From Marinomonas sp. CT5 (lineage in GTDB: Bacteria; Pseudomonadota; Gammaproteobacteria; Pseudomonadales; Marinomonadaceae): a stretch of DNA of 64,000 bases. Shown here one piece after another: positions 18,117 to 27,331 of the stretch (its first letter is position 1; the number at the start of each line of letters is the position of its first letter). Under the pieces are notes generated by a model, which was not told where the DNA came from, made no database searches, and saw only the letters and a list, made by a program, of their open reading frames with translations. The stretch is taken from the NCBI RefSeq assembly GCF_018336975.1, contig NZ_CP025572.1:1202560-1266559 (forward strand). The letters are read 5' to 3'. The position numbers and the translations under genes were made by a program.

Positions 18117-19355
18117 TTAAAGAGTAAAAGGACGGTCGCCGTCTTCGTCTTTAATACGTGTCGGTAAGCCCATTTCGTTTAGCAAGCCCAAGAAAGGTTT
18201 TGGATCAAGTTGCTCAACGTTACGCATTTCTTTTGCATCCCAAGTGCCATTAGCGACTAGGATGGCAGCGGCAACAGGTGGAACGCCAGCCGTGTAAGAA
18301 ATACCTTGGCTACCCACTTCGTTATAAGCATCTTTATGGTCTGCAACGTTGTAGATAAACACTTCTTTTTCTTTGCCGTCTTTCAAGCCTTTGACCACAT
18401 CACCGATACAGGTCTTGCCTGTGTATTCTGGAGCAAGAGAGGATGGATCAGGTAATACGGCTTTAACCACTTTAAGTGGCACTACTTCTAATCCTTCCGC
18501 TGTTTTAACAGGTTGTTCAGACAGAAGTCCTAGGCTTTTCAGTACCGTGAAGACATTGATGTAATGTTCACCAAAGCCCATCCAAAAGCGTACGTTTGGC
18601 ACATCTAGGTTTTGTGAAATGGAGTGCACTTCATCGTGGCCTGTCATGTAAGCTGTTTGCTTGCCGACAACGGGTAAATCGTCTGTACGGCTAATTTCAA
18701 ACATTTTGTTTTCTTGCCATGCGCGATTCTGCCAAGAGTAAACACGTCCGGTAAATTCACGGAAGTTAATCTCTGGGTCAAAATTGGTCGCAAAATATTT
18801 GCCATGGCTACCCGCATTGATATCAATGATGTCGATATCACTTACGCTGTCAAAGTATTCGTTGTAAGCCAGTGCTGCGTAGGCGTTAACTACACCAGGA
18901 TCAAAGCCCACACCTAGAATGGCCGTAATGCCTTTTTCTTTACAAGCGTCGCGACGCTTCCACTCGTAGTTTGCATACCATGGTGGGGTTTCGCAGATTT
19001 TTGCTGGGTCTTCATGGATCGCGGTGTCTAGATAGGCGGCACCAGTCTCCATACATGCTTCAAGCACAGACATATTAATAAAAGCAGAACCTACGTTAAT
19101 CACGATTTGAGATTCGGTTTCTTGAATCAATTTAACCGTTGCTGGCACGTCAAGAGCGTCAAGAGCGAATGCTTGAATGCGGCCCTCTACCTTCATGCTG
19201 CCTTTGTCGAGGACACTGGATACAATATCGTCGCATTTCGAAACGCTGCGTGAAGCAATTGCGATATTGCCCAGTGTGTCATTGTGTTGGGCGCATTTAT
19301 GTGCCACTACACGTGCCACGCCTCCGCCACCAATAATGAGTACATTTTTTTTCAT
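18117..19355 (-). CDS. Carboxynorspermidine/carboxyspermidine synthase (saccharopine dehydrogenase family)
   Basis: Reductively couples aspartate semialdehyde to diaminopropane or putrescine with NADPH, giving the carboxylated polyamine that NspC decarboxylates. The 412-residue protein starts with a Rossmann dinucleotide motif (NVLIIGGGGVARVVAHK) and has the Lys1-like family segments GVGFDPGVVNAYAA and DINAGSHGKYFATNFDPEINFREF. It follows nspC by 36 bases on the same strand, forming a two-gene operon. This is the SAM-decarboxylase-independent route to spermidine or norspermidine found in Vibrio and many marine gammaproteobacteria. Which diamine is used cannot be told from sequence. Confidence 0.92.
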   Translation of the reverse strand: MKKNVLIIGGGGVARVVAHKCAQHNDTLGNIAIASRSVSKCDDIVSSVLDKGSMKVEGRIQAFALDALDVPATVKLIQETESQIVINVGSAFINMSVLEACMETGAAYLDTAIHEDPAKICETPPWYANYEWKRRDACKEKGITAILGVGFDPGVVNAYAALAYNEYFDSVSDIDIIDINAGSHGKYFATNFDPEINFREFTGRVYSWQNRAWQENKMFEISRTDDLPVVGKQTAYMTGHDEVHSISQNLDVPNVRFWMGFGEHYINVFTVLKSLGLLSEQPVKTAEGLEVVPLKVVKAVLPDPSSLAPEYTGKTCIGDVVKGLKDGKEKEVFIYNVADHKDAYNEVGSQGISYTAGVPPVAAAILVANGTWDAKEMRNVEQLDPKPFLGLLNEMGLPTRIKDEDGDRPFTL

Positions 19356-19391
19356 GGTAGTGCTTTCTCCAAAGTAGTAACTGAATCAGAA

Positions 19392-20489
19392 TTAAGACAG
19401 GTTCTGCTCAAAATCGTTGTAATCGAATTCCCTAACAAGTTCGATGCTGCCATCCAATTGGCGTATGGCAATAGACGGCATTTTAACACCGTTAAACCAG
19501 TTCTTTTTCACCATGGTGTAACCCGCCGCGTCTTGGAAAGACAAACGGTCACCCACTTGCAGTGCTTTATCAAATTTAAATTCGCCGAAAATATCCCCTG
19601 CAAGGCAGGATTTACCGCAAATCATGTATTCATGCTCGCCATCGCAAGGTGCCATCTTGGCATTTTCACGGTAGATCAATAGATCTAGCATGTGAGCTTC
19701 TATAGAGCTATCGACAACGGCCAAATTTTTGCCATTAAACAAGGTATCGAGCACGGTTACTTCTAATGTCGTACTTTTTGTAATACTGGCTTCACCTGGT
19801 TCTAGATAAACCTGAATGTCGTATTTTTCAGAAAAACTTTTCAGACGCTGGCAGAACTGGTCGATAGGGTAGTCCTCGCCAGTGAAATGAATTCCTCCAC
19901 CAAGACTGACCCATTTGACTTGTTGAATCAAATGACCAAAGCGTTCTTCGATAAGGGTCAGCATTTCATCAAAGCGGTCAAAGCTGTTGTTCTCACAGTT
20001 ATTGTGGAACATAAACCCTGATATATCATTAATGACACCAGCAATTTTTTCCGGATCCCATTCGCCAAGTCGGCTAAAAGGTCTCGCAGGATCAGCAATG
20101 AGAAACTCTGACGTACTGACTTGCGGGTTAACACGCAAACCACGGGTCTTGTCTTTGCTGGCTTCTTTGAAACGATTGAATTGACCAATCGAATTGAAGA
20201 TGATTTTGTCTGAATGATTGAGAACTTCAGTAATTTCATCATCGGAGTAGGCCACGCTGTAAGCGTGAGTTTCACCTTTAAATTTGGTTTTACCCAACTT
20301 GACTTCGTATAGAGAGGAAGAGGTGGTGCCATCCATATAGTCTTGCATCAGGTCAAACACAGACCAAGTCGCAAAACATTTTAGGGCTAACAAAGACTTA
20401 GCTCCAGACTGCTGGCGTACATAGGCAATCTTCTCTAAATTCTTCAGAAGAGCCGCTTTATCAATTAGGTAGTAAGGTGTCTTGATCAT
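19392..20489 (-). CDS. nspC: Carboxynorspermidine/carboxyspermidine decarboxylase
   Basis: PLP-dependent, alanine-racemase-fold decarboxylase that removes the carboxyl group from carboxyspermidine or carboxynorspermidine. It has the PLP-lysine region SLLALKCFATW, the DGTTSSSLYEVKLG loop, GGGIHFTGEDYP, LEPGEA, and the substrate-binding CGKSCLAGD. ATG 20489 is chosen over a TTG 21 bases upstream because it has AGG five bases ahead and fits the family N-terminus (MIKTPYYLI). It leads the operon with the synthase. In Vibrio this pathway feeds biofilm signalling and growth. Confidence 0.93.
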   Translation of the reverse strand: MIKTPYYLIDKAALLKNLEKIAYVRQQSGAKSLLALKCFATWSVFDLMQDYMDGTTSSSLYEVKLGKTKFKGETHAYSVAYSDDEITEVLNHSDKIIFNSIGQFNRFKEASKDKTRGLRVNPQVSTSEFLIADPARPFSRLGEWDPEKIAGVINDISGFMFHNNCENNSFDRFDEMLTLIEERFGHLIQQVKWVSLGGGIHFTGEDYPIDQFCQRLKSFSEKYDIQVYLEPGEASITKSTTLEVTVLDTLFNGKNLAVVDSSIEAHMLDLLIYRENAKMAPCDGEHEYMICGKSCLAGDIFGEFKFDKALQVGDRLSFQDAAGYTMVKKNWFNGVKMPSIAIRQLDGSIELVREFDYNDFEQNLS

Positions 20490-20782
20490 GGCAACCTGCC
20501 CGCTCGTCAAAACGGTGTATTCTAGAGCAAAGTCGGGGGCTCTTTCTAGCTTAATAAAGGTATTTTATAGTGCTTTTTGTGACATCTTGACGACTTTTGT
20601 CAGAATTATTCTTTTGGTTGGAGGTCGGCGATTGAGTTTTCGTTATGGTGTAATGAATTATAGGCCTATAAGGTATTTCCCTTTATAATCCTTGCTACAA
20701 ATGTGATGCGGTTTTTTAACGTTAGTGAGTTATGGCTGCGATAGGCGAAAGATTTTTTAAAGTATATGAGGAACATCTTAGT

Positions 20783-21364
20783 ATGTTGATTTTGGTAATG
20801 GGGTTGGTAATTTTCTTTTTTGCGCATTCGATTCGTTTAGTTGCACCTAAGTGGCGTGAAAAAAGTATGGCCACTCATGGTGCGATGCGTTGGAAGATGC
20901 GCTTTGGTATGGTCACTCTACTAGCGGCCGCATTGATTATTATGGGGTATATGCAAGCTCGCCTTGAACCTGTCTGGTTATGGTTTCCACCCGTTTGGAC
21001 TCGCCATCTGGCTGGTTTGCTTGTATTGGTGGCACTTTTCTTTGCTGGTTCTGCTCTAGTGCCAAATACCACGATGAAAAAGAAAGTGGGCTACCCAATG
21101 TTAATTGCGGTGAAGATTTGGGCATTTGCGCATTTGATCAGTAATGGTACTTTGGCCGATATGATTCTTTTCGGCAGCTTCTTGGTTTGGTCTATTGTGA
21201 GCTTTGCTGTTTATCGTCGACGTGATCGAAAAGCTGGTATTGTGCGCGAGCAGGAGACTGGTGTTCAGTATGATTTGGCTGCTTTCACCTTTGCTATGGT
21301 TTCTTGGTTTGCGATTGCCTTTTATCTTCATCAGGCGATTATCGGTGTTTCACCATTAGTTTAA
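20783..21364 (+). CDS. NnrU family integral membrane protein
   Basis: Small inner-membrane protein with five to six hydrophobic segments and the NnrU pattern MLILVMGLVIFFFAHSIRLVAP at the N-terminus, then WLWFPPVWTRHLAGLLVLVA and KIWAFAHLISNG. NnrU was first seen in denitrification loci of other bacteria, but homologues are widespread and the biochemical role is unsettled. No nitrite or nitric oxide reductase gene is nearby. ATG 20783 is preferred because NnrU proteins begin directly with the membrane helix; an upstream ATG at 20732 would add 17 amphipathic residues and cannot be excluded. A palindrome TTATAGGCCTATAA (20658-20671) and a TATAAT (20684-20689) lie upstream. Confidence 0.8.
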   Translation: MLILVMGLVIFFFAHSIRLVAPKWREKSMATHGAMRWKMRFGMVTLLAAALIIMGYMQARLEPVWLWFPPVWTRHLAGLLVLVALFFAGSALVPNTTMKKKVGYPMLIAVKIWAFAHLISNGTLADMILFGSFLVWSIVSFAVYRRRDRKAGIVREQETGVQYDLAAFTFAMVSWFAIAFYLHQAIIGVSPLV

Positions 21365-21400
21365 TGCGTTATTAGATTAAATAGAGATAGAACAAAAAAA

Positions 21401-21434
21401 CGCCCAATTCAGGTTGATCTGAATTGGGCGTTTT
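21401..21434. terminator. Bidirectional terminator between NnrU-like and chemoreceptor genes
   Basis: Perfect 12-bp stem CGCCCAATTCAG (21401-21412) with 21419-21430, six-base loop, A-run before and T-run after. It serves both convergent genes. Confidence 0.85.
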
Positions 21435-21450
21435 AATTCATATCAATGCA

Positions 21451-23361
21451 TTAGGTTCTAAAATGATTGATGTTCTTGGTTAAATCTTCTGCCAGTAATT
21501 TTAGTTCCTCTGCACGAGCCGCACTTTCGGTGGCAAGCTCGACTAATTCCATTGAACCTTGCTGTATTTCTGTAGTGTTTTGGTTTACTTCTGCAGTAAC
21601 ACTGGTTTGCTCTTCTGTGGCGGTTGCGATTTGCGCCGCACGATCGTTTATTGTGTGAACAGACTGCTGGATCTTATCAAGGCTTTCTTTAGCTTGATTA
21701 ACATCTTCGACACTGCTATTCGCCCTAGTATGGCTTAGTTGGATTTTGCTCACCGCATCTCTGGTTATATTTTGCAGAGACTCAATCATCTTTTGGATCT
21801 CTTCAATGGAACTGTAAGTTCGCTGCGACAACACTCGAACTTCATCGGCAACCACGGCAAAGCCACGACCTTGTTCACCAGCGCGAGCTGCTTCAATTGC
21901 TGCATTCAGTGCTAACAAGTTTGTTTGCTCAGCAATGCCAGAAATGGTCGTTAATATGGTGTTAATGCCATCGGCGTTGTCGCTGAGGTCGTGAATGACA
22001 TTAGCAACATCTTGGATATCGGCCGCCAAAATTCGAATACTTTCTTGGCTTTTTAGTACCTGAGTTTGGCCTATGTTGCTGGCAGCGACGGTTTCATCAG
22101 CGTTGATTGCTGTATTGGTTGCGTTGCCTGCAATTTCTTGTGTTGCTTGTGCCATTTCATGGATAGCGGTGGCAACCATAGAAATATTATGTTGTTGCTC
22201 TTCAAGTTTTAAAGAGCTGTTCTGCGACGAGTCGTGTGCTGCAATGGCTTGTCCTTCCAGATCGTGTCCAATCTTTTTAAGATGCGACACTGTGTGGTGC
22301 AGCAATGCCACGAACTTATTAAAGTTATCGACCAAAACGGCTATTTCATCTTTAGAACTGGCGGTTAATCTCTGTGTTAAATCGCCATTACCTTGTGCAA
22401 TTTGCGCCATACTGTCAGATACGCGGCGTAAATCCTTCAGTAAAAATCGTGTGACTTGAATCACCCCTATTATTGCGATGGAAAGCAAAATAAACACTGC
22501 GATAAGAATATTTGTGCCCATATTAATGAGAGGCGCATTGAGCACGTCTTTGTTCATTATTAACCCTAACACCCAAGGGCTGCCTTTGATATTACTGGCG
22601 TACATGTCTGTGTCTCTACCGTCTAATGTTAGCTCGGTAAATTGGGCTTGATTTCGGATACCCTGAAAGAACTTGTTATTCAGTTCAGGCGATAGTTCGG
22701 TTGCGTCTTTTAGAATAAGGTCGGTGTTTGGATGAGCAATGATTTTGCCATTACCATCAAATAATACGCTATAGCCATCACCCGCTACTTTCATCGCTAA
22801 AATACTGTCTAGAATGCTGTCTAAAAAGACGAGACCACCAATAGCGCCAACAAATTTGCCATTAATGGTAATGGGTTGGACAAACGTCATGGACAGTTTC
22901 TTAGTTGAAGCTGAAATGTATGGCGCTGTCACATAAGCCTTATTTTTAGCTTTAGCGTCAATATACCAGCTGCGTTTACGAGGGTCGTAATCTGCGCTGT
23001 TTAGTGAAGGATCATGACGATACATAGCGCCATTTTCTAAACCTAAAAAGGTCATGCCAAAGTTCAAGCTACTTTGGGCTTGCTGAAGAATATTGAGAAC
23101 TTCTTTTTCGTTTAGGTCTGGAGTTGCTTGTAAAGAAGACTCTAACTTTTGTTTGGTCGCCAGCATGGCACTCATTCGATCATCCGACCAACTGTGAATA
23201 TAGGTCGAGATCGCATTCGCTTGTGAGCTGGCTTGTGATTGTATTCGAGTGTTACTGTCGGATTGAAAAGCATAAAAAGACACGCCTCCAACGCCAGTCG
23301 CAATGATTATTGCGACTATGATGGATTGAAGCGTTATCTTAGTTTGTAAGGAAAGGTGCAT
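21451..23361 (-). CDS. Methyl-accepting chemotaxis protein with dCache sensor
   Basis: Transmembrane chemoreceptor of 636 residues. Order: membrane helix 1 (about 8-30), periplasmic double-Cache sensor (about 35-275, with [12 protein letters not shown] and [21 protein letters not shown] typical of amino-acid or organic-acid binding dCache), membrane helix 2 (about 280-305), HAMP, and a cytoplasmic coiled-coil signalling domain. The hairpin tip [18 protein letters not shown] and the following [12 protein letters not shown] bind CheA/CheW. ATG 23361 follows GGAG at six bases; a TTG four codons earlier is less likely. No che genes are nearby, so it works with a distant core. Ligand unknown. Confidence 0.92.
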   Translation of the reverse strand: MHLSLQTKITLQSIIVAIIIATGVGGVSFYAFQSDSNTRIQSQASSQANAISTYIHSWSDDRMSAMLATKQKLESSLQATPDLNEKEVLNILQQAQSSLNFGMTFLGLENGAMYRHDPSLNSADYDPRKRSWYIDAKAKNKAYVTAPYISASTKKLSMTFVQPITINGKFVGAIGGLVFLDSILDSILAMKVAGDGYSVLFDGNGKIIAHPNTDLILKDATELSPELNNKFFQGIRNQAQFTELTLDGRDTDMYASNIKGSPWVLGLIMNKDVLNAPLINMGTNILIAVFILLSIAIIGVIQVTRFLLKDLRRVSDSMAQIAQGNGDLTQRLTASSKDEIAVLVDNFNKFVALLHHTVSHLKKIGHDLEGQAIAAHDSSQNSSLKLEEQQHNISMVATAIHEMAQATQEIAGNATNTAINADETVAASNIGQTQVLKSQESIRILAADIQDVANVIHDLSDNADGINTILTTISGIAEQTNLLALNAAIEAARAGEQGRGFAVVADEVRVLSQRTYSSIEEIQKMIESLQNITRDAVSKIQLSHTRANSSVEDVNQAKESLDKIQQSVHTINDRAAQIATATEEQTSVTAEVNQNTTEIQQGSMELVELATESAARAEELKLLAEDLTKNINHFRT

Positions 23362-23554
23362 CCTTTTCTCCAATGGAAATGTGTTGTGGGGATTTTTGTT
23401 TATACGGTCGTTTTGTAAGGCTAAAAATCCGCTATTTTCTGTTATCTAGCGTGTGTTTTCTATGATTAGGTCTTCGCTCGATAGTTTTGATACTTTTGAA
23501 TCTTTCTGTTATCGTCCGCGCCCCTTTTTATTCACTATAGCTGGTAATTATTAG

Positions 23555-24919
23555 ATGATTTGTGGATTTGATTACGGAACATCAAATTGTGCATTAGGTA
23601 TCGTTCAGGACTCTGCTGTACGTTTGGTCGCCTTAGAAGGCGAGCATACTTTTTTACCCTCAACATTATACGCTTTGGATCGCGACTTAATTACTGAAGC
23701 GGTTGGTAGAGGGCTTCAAGATATTCATTCTAGACAAGCTTTTGCTGATTTGCGTAAGAATGTTTTGGCGCGTGCTAAACGAGCCCGTTATGAAGAAGAC
23801 ATAGCAGACGAAGATCAAACCTTATTTTTTGGTCGTGCTGCATTTGAAGAATATTTTCAGTGGCCAGAAGAAGGCTACTTTGTGAAATCCCCTAAATCGT
23901 TTTTAGGCGGCACAGGGTTACGTGATCAGCACATTCATTTTTTCGAAGATGTGGTGACTGTCATGATGCAGAACATCAAACAGCGTGCCGAACAAAGTTT
24001 GGGCGCAGAAATAACCCATACCGTTATTGGTCGCCCTGTAAACTTCCAAGGTCTTGATGCTGAAGCCAGTAATCGCCAAGCTTTAGAGATCCTAACCACG
24101 GCTGGCAAACGCGCTGGTTTTAAAGAAATTGAGTTTCTGTATGAGCCAATCGCGGCTGGCTTGGATTTTGAAGTGAAGCTTAGCGAAAATAAAACCGTTT
24201 TGGTTGTGGATATCGGTGGTGGTACAACAGACTGCGCTATGGTTCGTATGGGGCCAGATTATCTTGATAAAGAAGACCGTCGAAATGATTTCTTAGCCCA
24301 TACTGGGGAGCGTGTTGGCGGTAATGATTTGGATATTCAAATCGCAGGTAAGCATTTTATGCCCTTGTTTGGTATGGGGTCCCTGCTAAAAACTGGGCTA
24401 CCAATGCCCACACAATTGTATTGGAATGCGGTGACAACGAATGATGTGTCTGCCATTGCCACTTTCAATAGTATGGAGACACTGAATCAAATGGCGCAAC
24501 TGCGTTTAGATGCGGCTGAACCTAAGTTAATTGAGCGTTTTATAAGATTGCGAGAAGAAAAGCATAATTACCATCTGGTTCGAAATGCAGAAGAAGCAAA
24601 AATCGCTTTATCGGATGTTGAGCACTATACCGCTGCGCTTGAATACATTGAATCGGGGTTAAATACCTCAATTCATCGTGAGGAGTTGGCCCATTCTATT
24701 TTCTCGCCTCTAGAGAAAATGATTCAGCTAATGACTTCGGCGATTGAGCAGGCGGGTGAAAAACCAGACCTTATCTATATGACGGGGGGCTCGGCTAAAT
24801 CCCCAGTGATTCGTGATGCGATTCAGCGGCATATTGGTGATATTCCTGTTTTAGATGGTGATCACTTTGGAAGCGTTGCTGCAGGTTTAACCGTTTGGTC
24901 CGAGCGGATTTTTAGATAA
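23555..24919 (+). CDS. yegD: Hsp70-like ATPase YegD
   Basis: Member of the Hsp70/actin ATPase superfamily with a nucleotide-binding domain but no full substrate-binding domain, 454 residues. Phosphate 1 motif is GFDYGTSNCALG at the N-terminus; phosphate 2 is VVDIGGGTTDCAMV near residue 218; the adenosine motif is MTGGSAKSP near residue 410. The YegD-specific insertion around residues 65-130 (RKNVLARAKRARYEEDI) is present. Function in E. coli is poorly defined; it is thought to be a chaperone-like protein. It is monocistronic here, and is the first of two unusual Hsp70 genes in the window. Confidence 0.9.
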   Translation: MICGFDYGTSNCALGIVQDSAVRLVALEGEHTFLPSTLYALDRDLITEAVGRGLQDIHSRQAFADLRKNVLARAKRARYEEDIADEDQTLFFGRAAFEEYFQWPEEGYFVKSPKSFLGGTGLRDQHIHFFEDVVTVMMQNIKQRAEQSLGAEITHTVIGRPVNFQGLDAEASNRQALEILTTAGKRAGFKEIEFLYEPIAAGLDFEVKLSENKTVLVVDIGGGTTDCAMVRMGPDYLDKEDRRNDFLAHTGERVGGNDLDIQIAGKHFMPLFGMGSLLKTGLPMPTQLYWNAVTTNDVSAIATFNSMETLNQMAQLRLDAAEPKLIERFIRLREEKHNYHLVRNAEEAKIALSDVEHYTAALEYIESGLNTSIHREELAHSIFSPLEKMIQLMTSAIEQAGEKPDLIYMTGGSAKSPVIRDAIQRHIGDIPVLDGDHFGSVAAGLTVWSERIFR

Positions 24920-25006
24920 GCTTAACAAGTGATCATGGTATAAAGAGAAGGGCACTTAAGAGCGGACTAAGGTTCGCTTTTCATCAACAAATTAAAATTG
25001 TGCTTA

Positions 25007-25043
25007 ATTAACTGAGATTTTTCCATAATTAAGCTCAGTTAAT
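25007..25043. promoter_or_regulatory. Perfect 10-bp inverted repeat upstream of the FUSC gene
   Basis: ATTAACTGAG (25007-25016) and CTCAGTTAAT (25034-25043), 17-base spacer, ending about 40 bases before the likely start. It may be an operator or a leader hairpin; no adjacent regulator points to the ligand. Confidence 0.4.
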
Positions 25044-25083
25044 CTTGATACAATGTTTACTCACTAAACATTTTATACGGAGT

Positions 25084-26157
25084 ATGTATTTGTTGAACAA
25101 TGTATTTATCCAGTTCAAGGCGCTTTTTGCCTGGAGTGATGTAAAGCGTCCTTGGCATCTTGCTGTTCTTGCGGCTCTTTGTGTTGGCATTCCTGCGTTG
25201 ATCGGCGCGGCAACTGATCAATTTGCTGTGGCTACTCTGTCAAGCCTAGGAGCCATGATCATTTTATATTTGCCCAAAACGCGTACAGCACACCGTATGG
25301 TAACCCTTGGTATGTGTACATTTGGTTTCATGGTGTGTTTTGCCGTTGGTTCTCTTTCTAGTTTTAATCATTATGTTGCCGCTTTGGCGTTAGGGATATT
25401 GTCATTTGGGGCGATTGTCATTACTCGGTATTACCGTTTAGCTCCTCCTGGCAGTTTCTTTTTTATACTTGTTTCGGCTTTGGCAATTTATTTACCCTTT
25501 GATTTAAGTCGATGGTCATCGAATATCGGCATGGTGGCTTTAGGAGGGATGCTGTCTTGTGGTCTTGCTTTTATTTATAGCCTAATGACCGGAGCAAATG
25601 ATTTACCGACAACTAAAGTAGAAACAGACCCTCAAGTAAATGCCATTATTTTAGAAGGGGCGTTGGTCGCTTTTTTTATTGCATTTGCTTATCTCATTGC
25701 TGTTTTATTAGCATTGCCTAATGCGCTTTGGGTGCCTATTTCTTGTGCGGCTATTTTGCAAGGTGCTACGTATCGAATGATTTGGCACCGAAATGTTCAC
25801 CGCATCGTTGGGACGGCAATTGGCATGGGTGTCGCTTGGTGTTTATTCTCTCTTCATCCTAATTATTGGGTGCTGGCATTGAGCATGATCTTCTTTCAAT
25901 TTGTCGTGGAATTGTTGATCGTAAAAAACTACGGCGCAGCGGTGATTTTTATTACGCCTTTAACCGTTATTATGGCTGAAATTACCAGTGCTGATATGAG
26001 TACCGAGGTATTACTGGAACATCGGCTGGTGGATATTTTCATCGGTAGCTCGATTGGCATTTTAGGCGGAACCATTTTTCATCGAACTTCTTTACTTAAA
26101 AGTATTGAGTCGAGAATGAATGCACGTAGCTCATTATCTGGGCGTAAACCTTCTTAG
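25084..26157 (+). CDS. FUSC family inner-membrane transporter
   Basis: Membrane protein of about 357 residues with two blocks of hydrophobic helices (about 20-165 and 195-330), and the FUSC/aromatic-acid-exporter pattern in the second block (LALPNALWVPISCAAILQG followed by HRIVGTAIGMGVAW). Family members export aromatic acids or other small toxic compounds, but this one lacks the long soluble domain of YccS or AaeB. ATG 25084 is used; GGAG at 25079-25082 is too close to it, so TTG 25090 or 25093 could be the real start. A TTG at 25045 is less likely. Substrate unknown. Confidence 0.8.
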   Translation: MYLLNNVFIQFKALFAWSDVKRPWHLAVLAALCVGIPALIGAATDQFAVATLSSLGAMIILYLPKTRTAHRMVTLGMCTFGFMVCFAVGSLSSFNHYVAALALGILSFGAIVITRYYRLAPPGSFFFILVSALAIYLPFDLSRWSSNIGMVALGGMLSCGLAFIYSLMTGANDLPTTKVETDPQVNAIILEGALVAFFIAFAYLIAVLLALPNALWVPISCAAILQGATYRMIWHRNVHRIVGTAIGMGVAWCLFSLHPNYWVLALSMIFFQFVVELLIVKNYGAAVIFITPLTVIMAEITSADMSTEVLLEHRLVDIFIGSSIGILGGTIFHRTSLLKSIESRMNARSSLSGRKPS

Positions 26158-26183
26158 TATTCTTTCAAAGATGAACCTAAATG

Positions 26184-26218
26184 AATGCCTTTCCGCTTTG
26201 TATGAAAGGCATTTGTTT
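26184..26218 (+). terminator. Terminator after the FUSC gene
   Basis: Ten-base perfect stem AATGCCTTTC (26184-26193) with 26204-26213, then a T-rich tail. It isolates the riboswitch transcript downstream. Confidence 0.7.
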
Positions 26219-26319
26219 TGCCTACGGAATTTGGTTTCCTTTAGTTGCTTAAAACTAAGTTTAAACGTACGCTGCCGTTATCTGATAGGCATTATCTAAG
26301 ATTAAGCTAATGTCTGTCA

Positions 26320-26512
26320 GTCCTTGTGAAGGTGCCCTCATGGGTGAAACGGGAAACAGGTGCGCTTAAATCAGCAAACCCTGTACTGCCCCCGCAACGG
26401 TAAATAAGTGCTGTGTTTTTCTCGCTTCCACTGTTTGATTAAATGGGAAGGATCGAGGGCTTTAAAATACATGTCTATCAAACGCTTATCAGTCCGGAGA
26501 CCGGCCTTCATT
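26320..26512 (+). ncRNA. Cobalamin (adenosylcobalamin) riboswitch
   Basis: All conserved sequence blocks are visible in order: AAGGTGCC at 26329-26336, the GGGAA(A)CAGGTG block at 26351-26362, CTGCCCCCGCAACGG at 26386-26400 followed by TAA, and the B12 box AGTCCGGAGACCGGCC at 26491-26506. A small GGATTTTT/AAAAATCC stem near 26519-26540 may be part of the expression platform. The first gene behind it is a CbiM-like cobalt transporter component, which fits repression when cobalamin is plentiful. Confidence 0.95.
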
Positions 26513-26590
26513 GATGAGGATTTTTTGCTATGAAAAATCCGTTAATTTGAATCATACGGGTGAGTATGAAGCATATTTTGGAGGCACACT

Positions 26591-27262
26591 GTGCATATTG
26601 AACCTGGCGTCGTGGATGGCGCAAAAATTGTTTTAAGTTACGCTACAGCGTTAGCGGCGTTTGGTTTTTCCGCCAAAGCCTCTATCGAGATGATCAAAAA
26701 GAACGGCCTAATGTCTTTAATCGGCCGCACTGTTTTAACCTCGTTGTTTGTTTTTGCCTTTTTTGAGCTCTTACCCCATCACGCCGTCGGTGTTTCGGAA
26801 GTTCACCTTATATTAGGCTCAACGCTGTTTTTGATTTTTGGTCCTGCGGCTGCGTCTCTTGGCTTGATATTAGGCTTGTTAACGCAAGGCGTGTTCTTTG
26901 CTCAGTTTGATTTGCCACAATATGGCATGAACGTGACGACCTTGTTGTTACCTTTGTTTGCCATGTCGGCGGTAGCTCGTCGAACCATTGCGGATAATAC
27001 CGCTTATGTTGATATTAGTTACAAGCAAGCATTACAACTGTCTTTAACCTACCAAGGTGGCATTGTCGCTTGGGTGGCTTTTTGGGCATTTTATGGACAA
27101 GGTTTTGGGGCCGAAAACCTAGCTTCTGTGGCAACCTTTGGTATGGCGTATTTGAGTGTTGTGCTGATTGAACCTGTGTTAGACCTTGCTGTACTCGCTG
27201 GTGCCAAAAGCCTGCATCGTTTTAAACATTCGTCTTTATTTGAAGCGCGTTTGTTCCATTAA
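26591..27262 (+). CDS. CbiM-like cobalt ECF transporter substrate-binding membrane protein
   Basis: Integral membrane protein of 223 residues that starts M-H-I-E-P-G. The N-terminal amine and His2 coordinate cobalt in CbiM/NikM proteins. Six or seven hydrophobic helices follow. GTG 26591 is preceded by GGAGG at seven bases, and this start keeps His2 in place. The cobalamin riboswitch upstream strongly supports a cobalt or corrinoid role. No CbiN, CbiQ or CbiO gene is nearby, so it is either a solitary S component or works with a distant module. It lacks the longer N-terminal region of canonical CbiM. Confidence 0.8.
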   Translation: MHIEPGVVDGAKIVLSYATALAAFGFSAKASIEMIKKNGLMSLIGRTVLTSLFVFAFFELLPHHAVGVSEVHLILGSTLFLIFGPAAASLGLILGLLTQGVFFAQFDLPQYGMNVTTLLLPLFAMSAVARRTIADNTAYVDISYKQALQLSLTYQGGIVAWVAFWAFYGQGFGAENLASVATFGMAYLSVVLIEPVLDLAVLAGAKSLHRFKHSSLFEARLFH

Positions 27263-27280
27263 TTAGCGTCTTTGAAGGAT

Positions 27281-27331
27281 AAAAATGCCCGCTTGGTTTG
27301 TATTGAAGCGACCAAGGGGGCATTTTTTATG
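27281..27331. terminator. Bidirectional terminator
   Basis: Seventeen-base stem with arms at 27281-27297 and 27311-27327 (AAAAATGCCC...GGGGCATTTTT), A-run before, T-run after. It lies between the CbiM-like gene and the convergent LysR gene; its T-run overlaps the LysR stop region. Confidence 0.8.

Noticed and set aside
23555..24919. yegD as part of the HscC chaperone cluster
   Set aside because: It is almost 6 kb away behind several unrelated genes and terminators, so it is only a coincidental second Hsp70-like gene.
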